Below, piece after piece: positions 31,876-43,659 of a stretch of 64,000 bases of DNA. This DNA is from Diphasiastrum complanatum (Eukaryota; Streptophyta; Lycopodiopsida; Lycopodiales; Lycopodiaceae). Location of the stretch: positions 22,940,657-23,004,656 of the forward strand of contig CM055094.1 of NCBI GenBank assembly GCA_029204225.1, in the 5' to 3' direction. The notes beneath the pieces are model-generated. The model was not told the origin of the DNA, did no database searches, and saw only the letters and a program-made list of their open reading frames with translations. The stretch's first letter is position 1; each line of letters begins with the position of its first letter. The position numbers and the translations under genes were made by a program.

Positions 31876-34800
31876 TCAACAAACTTTAAGTACAGAAAGC
31901 TTTGATCTAAACTTATCAAACTTTTCTCCAACAAGTGGCATAGTGAAAATATCAGCTAGTTGTTCTCTCACCATCCCCTTTGAACGAAAGTAGGCATCAA
32001 TCCTGCTATACCACGCACGTGGTGCCTGTTTAAGACCATAAAGCGCTTTCTTCAAGCGACATACTTTATTTTCATTCCCCTTTGTTACAAAGCCTTCAAG
32101 TTGATCCATGAACACCTCTTCTTCTAGCTCACCATTTAGAAAAGCAGATTTCACATCCATCTGATGCAAAGGCCAACCAAAATATGAGGCTAAAGCAACA
32201 AGTAGACATAGAGTATTCCACTTACATACTTGTTCAAAGGTCTCCTCATAGTCGATGCCTTTACTTTGTGCATACCCTTTGATCACCAATCTTGCCTTGT
32301 GCTTTGCTATACTTCCATCTACATGATACTTAGTCCTGTATACCCATTTGCATCCAATGGGTTTCTTGCCAACTGGTGGTTCTACTAAGTCCCATGTGCT
32401 ATGCTTAGCAATTGACTCCATCTCCTCTCCCATGGCCTTGACCCAAATGTCATCATCCTTTGCTTCATCATAAGTCAAAGGTTCTTTGCTTTGAATAATG
32501 CTAGATAAGAGAGCATAATTTGCCTCATACCTTTCAGGTTGTGTCTTCTCTCTTGTTGATCTTTGTAGCTCTCCCTGGTTAGATGATCTTGGAAAGTCAT
32601 CTATATCGCGGCTCTCCATCAATCTCTCAAACCACTTAGGGAGCTTTCTGTCAGGTGATCAGCTTCCTGGTGAAAATGTATCCCACGGTACATCCTTCTC
32701 CTTGTGTTTGTCACCTGCAACTTCAATCCTTCTTGCACCAAAAGGTTTGTCTCTACCTCTCCAACCTGTCTCTTGAGGTTGAGTAGTAGTATCTTGAGAT
32801 GTATCCTCATGTTCATCACTTGGAAGGTCAATGAATGGATCATCATCACAAGGTATCAACACTATACCATCTTTCCCACTGGATGTGTCTATCTTCTCAG
32901 CATCCTCGTCTTCATATATCTTGGATTCATCAAAGATAACATCACGACTTACATGGATTTTGTTTTCCACTGGATAAAAACATCTATAGCCCTTTACACG
33001 ATCATCATATTCTAGGAATATACACTTGATAGCTTTTACATCAAGTTTATGTCTCTCTTCCTTAGGAATGTAAAAAGACCTTACATCCAAAGATTCGCAA
33101 GTGGTTCACCTTTGTCTTCTTCTTCGTGAATGCTTCCTCAGGTGTTATCTTTGGTATGGCAATGGTAGGACTTCTATTTTGAAGATAGACTGCCGTATTG
33201 CATGCTTTTGACCAAAAATCTTTTGGTAATTTCATCTCAACTAGCATAGATCTGGCACTTTCCACAATCGTACGATTTTTGTGCTCAGCTACACCATTGA
33301 GAGCAAGAGTATGAGCTTGCGTAAATTGTCTTTTAATCCCACATTGATTACAAAGATCATTGAAGTCATTAGACTTATACTCACCTCCATTATCTGATCT
33401 TAGGACTTTGATCTTCCTACCTGTCTAATTTTTGACCAATGCTTTGAAGCTCTTGAAACTGTCAAATGCATCCGATTTCTTCTTCAAGAAGTAGATCCAC
33501 GTTTTACGTGACATATCATCAATAAAGGTCATGAAATAGAAGGCTTTACCTAAGGACATGGTCCTCGTAGGTCCGCATAAATCTGTGTGGATTAAATCCA
33601 GGATGTTCTTTGCTCTTGCAACACCACCTTTATTGAACTTCTCTCGATGCTGCTTCCCATATACACATGATTCGCACATCGATTTCAAGTGGTCTTCTAT
33701 AGTAGGCAATCTTGTTACCATCTCCAATTTCCTCATCAAACTGAGGCTTCCCAAGTTCAAGTGACCAAGCCTCTTATGCCACAACTCAGTTTGCGATGGA
33801 ATGGACAGTATGAATCCATGTTGCCCCTTGATTGTAGCATTCAACCTGTACAATTTTGTATTGGGCTCCCTTACTCCATCCGCAATAACTTTGAATTTTT
33901 GGCTCACATCCTTCACAAAGCAACGATCATGGGCAAATTCTTCTTTCAACTTTTGATCAGTAATGACTCCAACAGAAAGTAGATTTTTCTTCAAACCTAG
34001 TACGTAAAGTACCTCCCTGATCGTCCTACTTTTGCCATCAAGTAGTTGGATTAAAATAGTGCCTATCCCCTTGATCTTGTACACCTCACCATTTGCTTGT
34101 GAAACAGATGTTCCATTATCCAGCACTTTCAAGCTACTGAACCAATTCTTGTTACATGTCATGTTTTTTGTGGCTCCCAAGTCAATATACCACGTTTGAT
34201 CATCTTGATTAGATGATAATGCAGATATAAAGATGCTAGAGTCTTCAATCTCACCCTCATCGACAAGGTTACCTGCTTGCTTTGGTTTTCCCTTGCCTTG
34301 TTCCACCAGGAATTTACGACATTCACTCTTCCAATGGCCCTTTTTACCACAATGGAAGAACTTGCCTTTCTTCTTGGTCTTACTGGAAGATCCCTCATCC
34401 TCCTGAATCTTGGAAAATTGCTGCTTAGATTTCTTCTTGCCCTTGCCCTTGCCTTGTTTTTGGCATGTCGCAAGTGCCTGATCGTCAGTATTTTGACGTC
34501 TAGCTTTCACCATTTCTTGCCGTTGCTCTTCCTGCATCAAGATTTCTGTGAGCTCATAAAAGGTTGGCAATCTTTCTCTTGATGCTATTCCGCTCACAAA
34601 CATCTGATAGGGTTCTGCAATGCCGCACAATGCATTGTGCACCAGCTCCACATCACGTATGCGCTCACCAATAGAATGCAGTTCATCCCTCATTGTCTTG
34701 ATTCTGGTCATGTACGTCTGAATGTGCTCTCCTTGTTCCATTCGGGCACTATTCAGCTTTGACTTCAGAAACATGATTCTTGACATATTTGACGTCTCGA

Positions 34801-35089
34801 ACCGCTCATTTAGCACATCCCATGCCTGTCTGGGTGTAACAACATCACAAATATGGGTAATAATGTGATCCTTCACTGACAAGTTAATGAAGGTCAGAGC
34901 TTTCCTCATCTTTTTGTTGAACACTTTGATATCCGCTTCATTTGGCGACCTTCTCTCATCACCTGTGATGACTTCCCACATTTCTTTCTCCATCAATATG
35001 TTTTTCATCTTGAATTTCCACACTGCATAGTTGGAAATCCCGTCCAATTTGTTACTTTCACTCAAAAAAGACTCTCCCATGTTTGCCAT
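31876..35089 (-). pseudogene. copia element G polyprotein (gag-PR-IN-RT, RNase H deleted)
   Basis: gag-PR-pre-integrase is one open frame of 554 codons (35089-33425): SNYAVWKFKMKNILMEKEMWE, a knuckle with its first Cys changed to Phe (FFHCGKKGHWKSEC), a protease reading DLGATKNM (usual DSGA), ELWHKRLGHLNLGS, HTDLCGP and FIDDMSRKTWIYF. A TAG at 33425-33427 stands where NQTG is expected; after it come RSDNGGEY and NGVAEHKNR, so all three integrase acids remain. Linker frames 33090-32623 carry FLEYDDRVKGYRCF and SRDVIFDE. RT (32622-31876) has GCKWVYRTKYHVDGS, HQMDVKSAFLNGE and ALYGLKQAPRAWYSR, then jumps to EQLADIFTMPLVGEKFDKF. The YVDD core and RNase H are deleted. Confidence 0.94.
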
Positions 35090-36373
35090 CGCAAAACTGC
35101 TTGAAACTTCTGCCGTAGACTAAAAATAGTATGTCGAGGCCAACTATGAAGTCAGAAGCTGAAAATAATGACCTGCACTTTTTCGCTTACCAGGCCACTT
35201 GTCGCTTTTCCACCAATTTGAAAGCCAAATTGGCGTCGCCTTCCGAAATGCACTCAATCGTCAACTCCCAACTGCATGCCCAATGGAATGGTGAAATCAC
35301 TTTTGGCACACTCCGAACACTTTCTCCACTGCAATCACTCTATTTTGTTGTACCGTACTTGCAGGTACAGTCCGGGTGCCCTTCGTTTGGAGGTTATAGC
35401 CTTTCGTTTGGGTCAAAACGGATAAAGGAGAAAAAATTAAGGGCTTTTTGTGTTTTTGAACTGTTTCTTCACCTTGAAGAAACTTCACACTGAAGGGACC
35501 CAGCTCCAATTTCAGTATGAAAATTTTTAATGAAGTTGAAGGCCAGAATGCACTTCAAGTCCCTTTAGCCCACTTCAAGGCTCTTTTCAAACCAATCCAA
35601 TGGTTTATCTCAAACCAATGGCCCACAATACTTCTTAAGGATGTTATCTTGGCCCTTGATCATACTAGTTGTTGATCCAATGATCTATGGCCGATTAGCG
35701 TGCTGATGATCACTCTTGCAGCCACTAGACACTACGAAGCACTGGGCATCAAAATGGTTTGGGTGCACGAACTCAGCCGTGACTTCCTCCTCATCCTTTC
35801 TTGATTTTTCAAGGCTATGGCTGCCAGATTAAATCCGTTCCAGCTACTCAAATGCAGCACGACTATTCACAACCTCTAGATATCTTCTTCTTTGTACTAG
35901 GGCACCCTTGTTCTTGCTTTTACAGCTCAGAGAATGGTCTCCTATAGCTTAGAAACCAAACTTTTGTTCTTCCAAACCCTAGGCCAGGGTTTTCCTTGGA
36001 AATCCTGATCTTGATTGACTGTTCATAGCCCTCTGACTAGCCAATCCTCTTCCTCTAAGGTCGCCCTACTGCTGGAAAGCTGATGCTTCAATCCGTTTGT
36101 CAAACGGTGTCCGATTGAATGCACACTGACTGCAAACACCAAATAACCTACTTCAAAATTTCAAAATTCTGTTTGTTGAGGTTCTGATTCAACCGACAAC
36201 CCTTGTCTCTGAATCCTCACATAGTCTCAAGCTCACCAAGCTTCTGTGTGTCAAACTCTCTGCACCAGTGCTTCTCCTTTTATCTTCAACCCACCGTAAA
36301 CCCCGAACTCTCAGAAGATAGTTCTCCTGAAGCTCTCTTCAACGGCGATGCTGTACTGTGTACACTCCTATAC
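35090..36373 (-). other. Leader of copia element G (~1.28 kb)
   Basis: The region between PBS and gag start has no long open frame with family features. It is unusually long for a copia leader. I found no internal tandem repeats. Confidence 0.7.
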
Positions 36374-36386
36374 GGCTCTGATACCA
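36374..36386 (-). other. tRNA-Met primer binding site, element G
   Basis: The minus strand reads TGGTATCAGAGCC three bases after the LTR end (ATTTTAAGT precedes it). It is an exact initiator tRNA-Met PBS. Confidence 0.93.
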
Positions 36387-36389
36387 ACT

Positions 36390-36657
36390 TAAAATCTGCT
36401 TTGAACAGGAACACAGATCATGCTACACAGTAACACAGACAGAAAACACTCTCCACAGCAAGCTCACATAGCAACTGTATTTCTCAAAGTGAAATTACAC
36501 TGTACATATAGTTGTTCACTCAAGCAACCCATGCATGACCCAGGTTGTCGTTGGCGAGATGCGTGTCTCATCGACTTGCCTCGTGGTGAGGCCAACTGAT
36601 CCTTATCGACTGATTGGACCCATAGTACAGTAGCACAGTGATTCTACTTATATTCTA
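36390..36657 (-). mobile_element. 5' LTR of copia element G (268 bp)
   Basis: This is the partner of 31560-31827, equal in length. On the minus strand it starts TAGAATATAAG and ends ATTTTA before the PBS. No matching target duplication was found outside the two LTRs (CTACT on the left, ACCGA on the right), which may reflect decay. Confidence 0.9.
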
Positions 36658-37476
36658 ACCGACCTTGTATCTGCGAAACACAAATCTCATCCAGAGAGAG
36701 TACGAGATGAAGATAGCCAAAATGTAGGGGCTGAATGACAATCTGAAGAAGAAGATGACCAAGCTCTTGGCTCAGCTCAACACTATAGAATAGAGTAACA
36801 AGAAGTTGAGGTCACATTGTGGAAATCAATCGACTACTCTTTTTCTCTTCAGTCCAAATTGGACAAGAACAAGGATGAGTTATCTACTGCAAAGAAGCAC
36901 ATTGCTTCATTTGATTCAAAGCACATTGTTCTAAACAATAAGATAGACTTCTACCAAAAGAAGATAGAAGATATGTAGCAACAGCTAAACGCTGAGAAGT
37001 TGGCAAGGACAAGCGCCCGCACGACACTACAGTGCTGTTCAGATGGAGGCACAATCAAAGTTGATGCAGCCAAATGGAAGCAAGTGCAATTAAAACTATG
37101 GGATATATTCAAGAGTGAACTACTTCAACCGCTATACGAGGAGAATAACAAGTTTGAAGAGGAGCTCATCGATTTGAAGGAATTGTCTAAGGCTAGATGT
37201 TCTGGTGTGAATTCACATGAGAAACACACCTAGGCCCTGAAGAATATTAATAGCCTGCTGACAAAGGTTCTAGTTCATCGAAAGAGGAAGCAGGTGGATT
37301 TAGGTAACCTCAACAGTTCCCAAGTTTTCAGTTGCACTGGTGTGGAAGTCCATGAGGAGTTTCACAACATGGTAGCTGAGAATGACAGACTGAAGAGAGA
37401 AGTGGAGTCTTTGCAAACCCAAATTAAAGATGCAATCTATGTGAAGGATCTTGAAAGCAGAGGCCGATCCTGTTGA
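36658..37476 (+). pseudogene. Decayed coiled-coil reading frame of unknown origin
   Basis: The plus strand encodes a Lys/Glu/Leu-rich protein in one frame to ~36815 (EMKIAKM, NDNLKKKMTKLLAQLNTIE) and, after a frameshift, a second frame to 37476 (LDKNKDELSTAKKHIASFDS, KWKQVQLKLWDIFKSELLQP, EENNKFEEELIDLKELSKA, AENDRLKREVESLQTQIKDA). Heptad-like spacing of hydrophobic residues suggests coiled coil. Four internal stops are all TAG (36725, 36791, 36976, 37231), each where Gln would fit. I do not recognise a family and the flanks give no PBS, LTR or intron signs. It could be a decayed host gene fragment or an accessory ORF of a retroelement. Confidence 0.55.
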
Positions 37477-38149
37477 CGCCCACAAAGCCAAGTGAACCCG
37501 AACAACTAAGTCAAAGAAGAAAGATAAGATACTTGCACACGAATTCTGATTTTTTGTTGATAAAATTTGTGTTTGGTTGCCGTTCCAATTTAATTGTGAG
37601 TTGCAATGGCACGCGGACTGTTATTTTTTGCCAAGTTCAATGGGTTATATTTGGGCTGACAAGGAAGCCCCCTAGGAGAAATCAGATTTTTTAGATCTGT
37701 GGAATAGGCTTAGCATGGAACAAAAAGGATGCTTTTGTTGGGTAATTTTGTAGGAAATTTTTTTTATAGTTCCTTTTGGTAGTGTAGAATTATATGTAGG
37801 TTGTACATTATGATATGCATTAGATAATCTAAAACAGAAGGAAATGGATTTCTTCAAGTTTTATCTAGGACAAATTGATTGTTGGAGAAGACATTGTCAA
37901 TTTGACCTATACCGGCCAAAGGAAGAGTCAGATTTTGCAGGGTTCAAGAGAGACAACTTATTGCAAGATATTGATGTCACTTATCCGGAGCTGTGGGAAC
38001 TATATTCTGATTAGGAAGCTAGCTATCATGTTCATTATGAAAATGTTGCCTGCTCCATCAAAGAAAGAACAGCTCATAAAGACCATGCAAAGTCTGTGTG
38101 AAAAATGCAAAAATAAGCTTGGTAGAGGCCAAAAATCTTGTATATAGAT
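37477..38149. other. Unassigned spacer
   Basis: AT-rich, without coding sense; a 90-codon open frame at 37875-38147 shows no recognisable features and shares a lysine-rich end with nothing known to me. Confidence 0.35.
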
Positions 38150-38960
38150 AAACACACATGTGTGGAGCCTGTTCCCACGTGTGAAAATAGTGTACTTGTC
38201 ATGTACCATAATCATATAGGGTACATATGATTTAATTCAAGTTCTAGTGGCTAAAAAGGCCAAAAGCTAGTTTTCTAGACATATGACACATGGCACCAAT
38301 CTATTGATTGCATGAGCCACATCCTTTGGTTAGGTGTCATATCACATGTGTAGAGGACAGCTCACATGTGTGGAATAGGCTGAAGTAGGCGAATTTTGAC
38401 TACTAGAAGATTTCCAAGTAGATCTCCATATAGAAGGAAAATGGACCAAAAGTGCTCGAAATAGAAGGTTTTGTCCAAGTGTCAAATTTGCATGATGAAT
38501 CATCATATGACAAAGCACCTTCACACATGTGGGATCAGAGGGATGATTAGTACTACGAGCTCTCACTTATTGTATATATAGAGCCACATTTGGCCATAAT
38601 CAGTGTGAGACACCAATCTTGGTTTTGGAAGCAATTTTGAGTGATTCTCTCCATTTGTCTACATTTGTTTTGATTGTTTTGGGGTGCTATCAATGTGTAC
38701 TTGATTTTCAGGTTGGAGTCCATACTTAGACAGGGTTTCACACGTGGGAAACCAGAAAGTACACCTACCTTCAATTAATGATTGTTCTTGTTAGGATTTT
38801 GTGTCTAGAATTGATCTAGATTGATCTTAAGCTCAAGTAGATTGATAGATCAAGTAATCTAACAACCAATCCCTCTTGAGGATCAGATTAGGATCCACTC
38901 TTGGTCCTTTTTGTACTTTTTGCACAGTCTGTTACTTATTTAGTAGCTCACTTTGGCACT
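38150..38960 (+). repeat. LTR-like sequence related to 42736-43640
   Basis: It shares with the 3' LTR of element H the TGTGTGGAG.CTGTTCCCACGTGTGAAA phrase (in parts), a TATATAGAGCC/TATAAAGGGATC promoter-like step, CTTGGTTKTR..., CATTTGTCT and a TTGATAGATC-rich end followed by GTCCTTTTT. ACACATGTG or CACGTG palindromes recur at about 38155, 38175, 38345, 38368, 38524 and 38738. Ends are not resolved. Confidence 0.55.
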
Positions 38961-39244
38961 CTTATCGGCCATGTCCTGACAGTGATGCAAAGTCTCTATT
39001 CAGATGGCTCCTTCGTCCGAATAAATGCTGAGTTGCTAAAGAATTTATATCGAGAAAAAGGGCATGTATGAATATTTTATTGTTGCAACTTCTGTTTATA
39101 ACAATTTTCTTGAACACATGTTTTGCTGATCTGGGCAATCATGTTGTGTTATTCAAAGATATATTGAAGATAAAGAGGCCTAAAATAAATGTGACTGAAG
39201 GAAGGACTATAACTCGAAGGGCCAATAAGGACATGAGAAACAAC
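38961..39244. other. Unassigned spacer before gypsy gag fragment
   Basis: A 69-codon plus-strand frame (39068-39277) has a hydrophobic start that looks like a signal peptide, but it overlaps the minus-strand gypsy gag and is most likely a chance shadow. Confidence 0.35.
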
Positions 39245-39460
39245 ATCAGCTTTTTCGCAGGTGTCCATTCGTTGTAGATTTCGCAAGCTTGCTCATAGAT
39301 CTAGAGGAATCGGATGGGATCTGATGATCCGTCATATTTTGGTATTTCTATCCGTGGGTGGGTGCTCTCCGGACTGCTTCCAAGGGAGCGATGGGTACGA
39401 GTTGGCCCATTGGATTCATTGGTGCTGGTTCCGGTTCTGTCTCTTGTTGCACAATTGCTA
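39245..39460 (-). pseudogene. Ty3/gypsy gag fragment
   Basis: The minus strand reads EIPKYDGSSDPIRFL, a TAG, IYEQACEIYNEWTPAKKLMLF, which matches the retrotransposon gag (PF03732-like) pattern IPxFDGSxDPxxFLxxYExAC...WTxxxK. It lies downstream of a tRNA-Asp PBS on the same strand, as expected for a gypsy element. The rest of gag and pol is absent. Confidence 0.8.
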
Positions 39461-40813
39461 ATCTAGGAAGGTGTGGTGCTTGATTTGCTATCCTTTGTGC
39501 TATTGAGTGTCCCGATCTCAGATTCATCCGATGGTGGGTTCCAAAGTGGTTGGATCTTGCTTGTACAGTGGGATGCAGTTTGGATCTTTATGATCAATCT
39601 GATCGGCCGGAAGTGAAATTTAGGCCTTGTATGGTGGTTTTTCCTTGATAACTTCTTACTCCCTACACTGATTGACCTGAGATTTTGACAGTAGCTGGAT
39701 CTGATGTAGATCTTTCCAACTAATCTAATCTGAGAGGGTTCTCTTTTGCGAGGGTTGGCTGTGCGAGGAATTTTTAGCTATTTTTGTAGATAAAAAACTT
39801 GATATCTCTCAGATCTTTGGGAAGTAACTCTCTCAAGGATCATAGTAGCTGGATCTGGGTCAGATCTCACTATAAAATTCTCTGTGAGAGTTAACTCTCG
39901 CACCAAGTAAAAATTTCACTGTATGCGAGGGTGCAAAACTACTATTTTGGCTTGATCACCAGATCTTAATACTAACTCTTGCAGGCTTCATCACTGATGG
40001 AAATGAACATTCTGAATCGTTTGTGAGGGTCTGTGAGAGTTCTTATTGGAAGGATTTGCTGGATCTTCAATTTTTAGTGATTTTTTAGCACTTAAAAATC
40101 CAATTTTCTACTCACTAGAATCAAACTAACTCTCGCAGGCTTTTCTGTGTCCTTGTCTCACTGAGATGGAACTTCAAAATCTTCTGCGAGAGTTCTTGCC
40201 CACTGGAACTGAAAATTTTGGTGTTTGCGAAGGTTCTCTAGTACTTTTCCATCTTTTTTTCATTGAGAACTCTCGCACATGCACTCATACATCAAACTAA
40301 CTCTCGCAAGCTTCTCTGTGTCCTGGTCTCACTGAGATGGAACTTTAGAAGAGTCTGCGAGAGTTCTGGTTAAGTTTTGAGTGTTTTTGGATTTTTTAAA
40401 GGGTTTTTTGAATTTTTTTATAATTTTTCTTTGATTTTGGCAATCTGCTTGGAACTAACTCTCATAGGCTTCTATGCAGGTCTGGGATAGTACCCTAGAG
40501 CTGCTGCGAGTCATGCAAGGGTTAATTCACATCGGTTTTGGAGATATAAAAATTTGATGAGATTTTAAGCTCTTTTTCCCTCCAAAATGCAGATTGGTGT
40601 GTTTTTTTTTGGGTTTTTGGCTGGTTGGTTTGGGTTTCAAGCCCTTAGAGTTCAGGGCCTCCTCTACCCTCTCGCACCTCCTCCGCTAGCTGTGAATAGT
40701 CCAAACAAAAAAAAAACAAAAAACTAACTCTAATCTCCCAAAAATATACCTAAAACTACTCTAAAAAGCAAGAAAATGGCTAAAATGAAGCTACACTAAT
40801 TAGTGGAAACCTA
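39461..40813 (-). other. Gypsy leader with hairpin-forming repeats
   Basis: Between gag and the PBS is ~1.35 kb of non-coding DNA. From ~39740 to 40510 it repeats a ~150-180-bp unit about four times: CTAACTCTCGCAGGCTT at one end and TCTGCGAGAGTTC at the other, around CTGTGTCCTNGTCTCACTGAGATGGAAC in the best copies (40129-40200 and 40299-40370; written here as consensus). The two ends of each unit are complementary (ACTCTCGCA/TGCGAGAGT), so each copy can fold as a hairpin. Confidence 0.75.
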
Positions 40814-40831
40814 TCCCCGGCAACAGCGCCA
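40814..40831 (-). other. tRNA-Asp primer binding site (gypsy)
   Basis: The plus strand TCCCCGGCAACAGCGCCA is, with one change, the 3' end of plant tRNA-Asp plus CCA. On the minus strand it is therefore a PBS of the type used by plant Ty3/gypsy elements. Confidence 0.88.
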
Positions 40832-40832
40832 C

Positions 40833-41000
40833 TGTAGGGTCGAAGATCTTGCGTAGTATAGCCCTCTTGCCTGTCAACAAGGGTTAGTTCACTGGATAGG
40901 CACCTAACTATGCATAGATGCTATTTTTAGTTAGTTCCCTACTTTGCATCTATCTCTACCTCCACTAACACTACTCACACTAACTCTACTCTCCCTAAAC
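40833..41000 (-). mobile_element. Inner end of a gypsy 5' LTR
   Basis: TGTAGGGTCG at 40833, one base from the PBS, is the LTR's 3' end seen in reverse. The LTR seems cut off near 41000 by the plus-strand copia sequence. It contains repeated CACTAAC/ACTAACTCTAC phrases. Confidence 0.6.
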
Positions 41001-41010
41001 TAACTTCATC

Positions 41011-42722
41011 TTGAATGTTGGAGAAGAGGGAGATGGAGAAGGGAGAGAGATGACGAGAAGATCCACAAGGAGCAAGGCCGAGCCTTCAAGGCTCACATAC
41101 TTTGAGAAAGGGAAGCAAAGGGAAGACACAACTCCTTCTACCTCTTACTCTTTTCTAACCACAATGCTTGAAGAGCCATCATGTTATGAAGATGCAAGTA
41201 GATCACAAGTTTGGAGAGATGCAATGTAAGTAGAGTTTGATGCTTTGATAGATAATCAAACTTGGAATCTTGTACAACTTCCATATGGGAAGAAGCCACT
41301 TGCATGTAAGTGGATCTATATATTAAAGTACAGTCAAGATGGATCTGAAAGTAGGTACAAAGCTAGTTGGTTGCTAAGGGGTTTCTTCAAACTAAAGGCA
41401 TAGATTATAAAGAAACATTTGCTCCTATAGCAAAGCTTGTAACCATTAGATTGATCATTTGTATTGCTACTTTATTCAAGTGGAATCTCTATCAAATGGA
41501 TGTGACAAATGCTTTCTTGAATGTCTACTTGGAGGAGGAAATATACATGTTGCAACCCAAGGGTTTCATCAAGGGCGGTGAGGAGGACAAGGTTTGCCAC
41601 TTAAGGAAGAGCCTATATGGCTTGAAGCAAACACCTAGAGCTTGGTACTCTAGGTTGCATGATTTTCTCTACTCTCTTGGCTTTGTGATTAGTTCTTATG
41701 AGCCTTCTTTGTACATCAAATGTAATGATGAAAAGATCATCATTTTAGTACTTTATGTTGATGATATCATATTGACAAGAAATGATGGTGAATGCATAAT
41801 AAATGGTAAAGCTTCCTTGTCTAGTGAAATCAAGATGGTAGATCTAGGACTTCTTAAGTTCATACTTGGAATAGAAGCTATTAGAGGTAGTGATTTTACT
41901 TTTATAAGTCAATCAAAGTATGCTACATCCATTCTTGAAAGGTTTGGCATGAAAGATTGTAAGGGAATTGACACCCCTATGGAGCAAGCTTTTAAAGTTA
42001 CTAATGATTGTGATGAAGCATCCTTTGAGGATATCACACTCTTTAGGAAGCTAATAGGCTCCTTAATCTATTTGACAATCACTAGACCAGATTTGAGTTA
42101 TAGTGTAAGAAAGTTAAGTCAATATATGCAAGGTCCTTTGATGCATCATTGGAAAAGTGCCAAGAGAGTGCTTAGAGATGTCTCTTCTCCTAGATTTTTT
42201 GGCATTCTCTATCAAGGATCTAACTTGTACTTGAGGGCATTTTCGGATTTAGATTTTGCAGGAGACGAGATGGATAGACGATTAATAAGTGCATTTGTCA
42301 CTTTTCTTTGTGGAGGAGTGATATCTTGGCTTTCAAAAAAGCAAGATACAATTTCTCTTTCCTCTTGTGAAACAGAGTACAAGGCATTGACTTCAACAAC
42401 CAAAGAACTCCTATGGCTAAGAAGAATTTTGGTGGAGCTTCAAGTGCTAAAGGCCGAGGAGATCCCTTGCATCTATTGTGACAATCAAGCTTCTCAACAA
42501 ATTGCTACCAATCCGATATTCCATGCTAGAACAAAGCATATTGAGATAGCTCATCACTTTGTGAGGGAGAAGGTGCAATCCAAGGAGGTCCAACTTCATC
42601 ATGTACCATCATCCGAGTGCATAGCTGACATCTTAACCAAACCTTTGGCTAAAGAATCATTTTTCAAGTTAAGAGATACTCTTGGAGTTGTAGATAGATG
42701 TACATTAGACTTGCCAAGTTAG
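41011..42722 (+). pseudogene. copia element H reverse transcriptase-RNase H
   Basis: The frame begins in the linker (RRSTRSKAEPSRLTYFEKGK), meets a TAA at 41227-41229 where Gln is expected, passes LACKWIYILKYSQDGS, and after one frameshift near 41365 runs open for 451 codons. RT shows KGIDYKETFAPIAK, YQMDVTNAFLN, SLYGLKQTPRAWYSR and the catalytic YVDDIILT. RNase H shows AFSDLDFAGD, SLSSCETEYKAL, CDNQASQQIA and RTKHIEIAHHFVREK, ending IADILTKPLAKESFFKLRDTLG. It is the best preserved pol in the window. gag, protease and integrase are missing; a gypsy LTR end sits upstream. Confidence 0.94.
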
Positions 42723-42735
42723 AAGTGAGGAGGAG
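42723..42735 (+). other. Polypurine tract, element H
   Basis: GAAGTGAGGAGGAG lies between the pol stop and the TGTTAAAATATC start of the 3' LTR. Confidence 0.85.
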
Positions 42736-43640
42736 TGTTAAAATATCACTTCTAACTTGATGTACCTTGTAGATCTCAAATTAATTGATCTTGATAGGAT
42801 CTCACACGTGTGGAGTCTGTTTCCACGTGTGAAATAATGCACATAAGTCTGTTCCCACATGTGAAAGAATGCACATAAGTCTGTTCCCACGTGTGAAAGA
42901 ATGCACATAAGTCACTTTTATAAAGTTAGATTGATTTTAGGTTGATCTACACTAGTGTGAAATTGACCTTTGAGTAGAATCTTGAAAATGGTCAAATTGG
43001 TCAAACTTTATGTAAATAGATTCGACTTCCATGTGAATGAGCTATTACTCACACATGTCAAGATACCATTCACATGTGTGGATAAGCTTCTAGATGATAA
43101 GATAAGAAGATTCCATTAGATCCTATTTCATAGAGAATATTCTCATAAATGTGGAAGACTAGTTTTTTGTTTTCTAGCCAAAGAGAATAGTCAACTTTGG
43201 GAAATGAGCACATATGGCTCCCATTGGTGGATCTGGATGACTAGGCACTCTTCACACGTGTGAAGGCTTGTTGGACAGTACACAGCTTGTGGATGTACTT
43301 GATCTATAAAGGGATCAACCAAATCAATATGAAGTTGATGTGACAATCGCAAATTCTAGTCTTGGTTGTATTTTCCACATTTGTCTTGAGTTTTTATGAT
43401 TGAAATGCATTTGTAAGCTGTAAACAGGCCGTACTGGTACTGTCCTCCACACGTGTGAGGCCGCCCATCCATGTTTTTAATCATTTGATCCAGTGCTCTT
43501 GCTTAAATCATAGTGTAAAGCATCTAGATCAAGATCTAACACCTAGAACTTGATAGATCTTTGGATTAAGCAATCAATAACTCTTAATGATTGATAAGTA
43601 CAATCATATTTGTCCTTTTTCTCTGAAAATTGACAACACA
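42736..43640 (+). mobile_element. 3' LTR of copia element H (right end approximate)
   Basis: It starts TGTTAAAATATC directly after the PPT. A ~35-bp unit with AGTCTGTTCCCACGTGTG is repeated three times at about 42818-42920. Exact CACACGTGTG palindromes occur at 42803, 43253 and 43448. A TATAAAGGGATC step at ~43310 could be a promoter. The right end is placed near 43640 only because homology with 38150-38960 ends there. Confidence 0.75.
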
Positions 43641-43659
43641 TACCTTTTTGTGAAATTGT

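Noticed and set aside
39068-39277. Plus-strand 69-codon frame with a signal-peptide-like start
   Set aside because: The opposite strand carries the gypsy gag match, and nothing else supports a secreted peptide gene.
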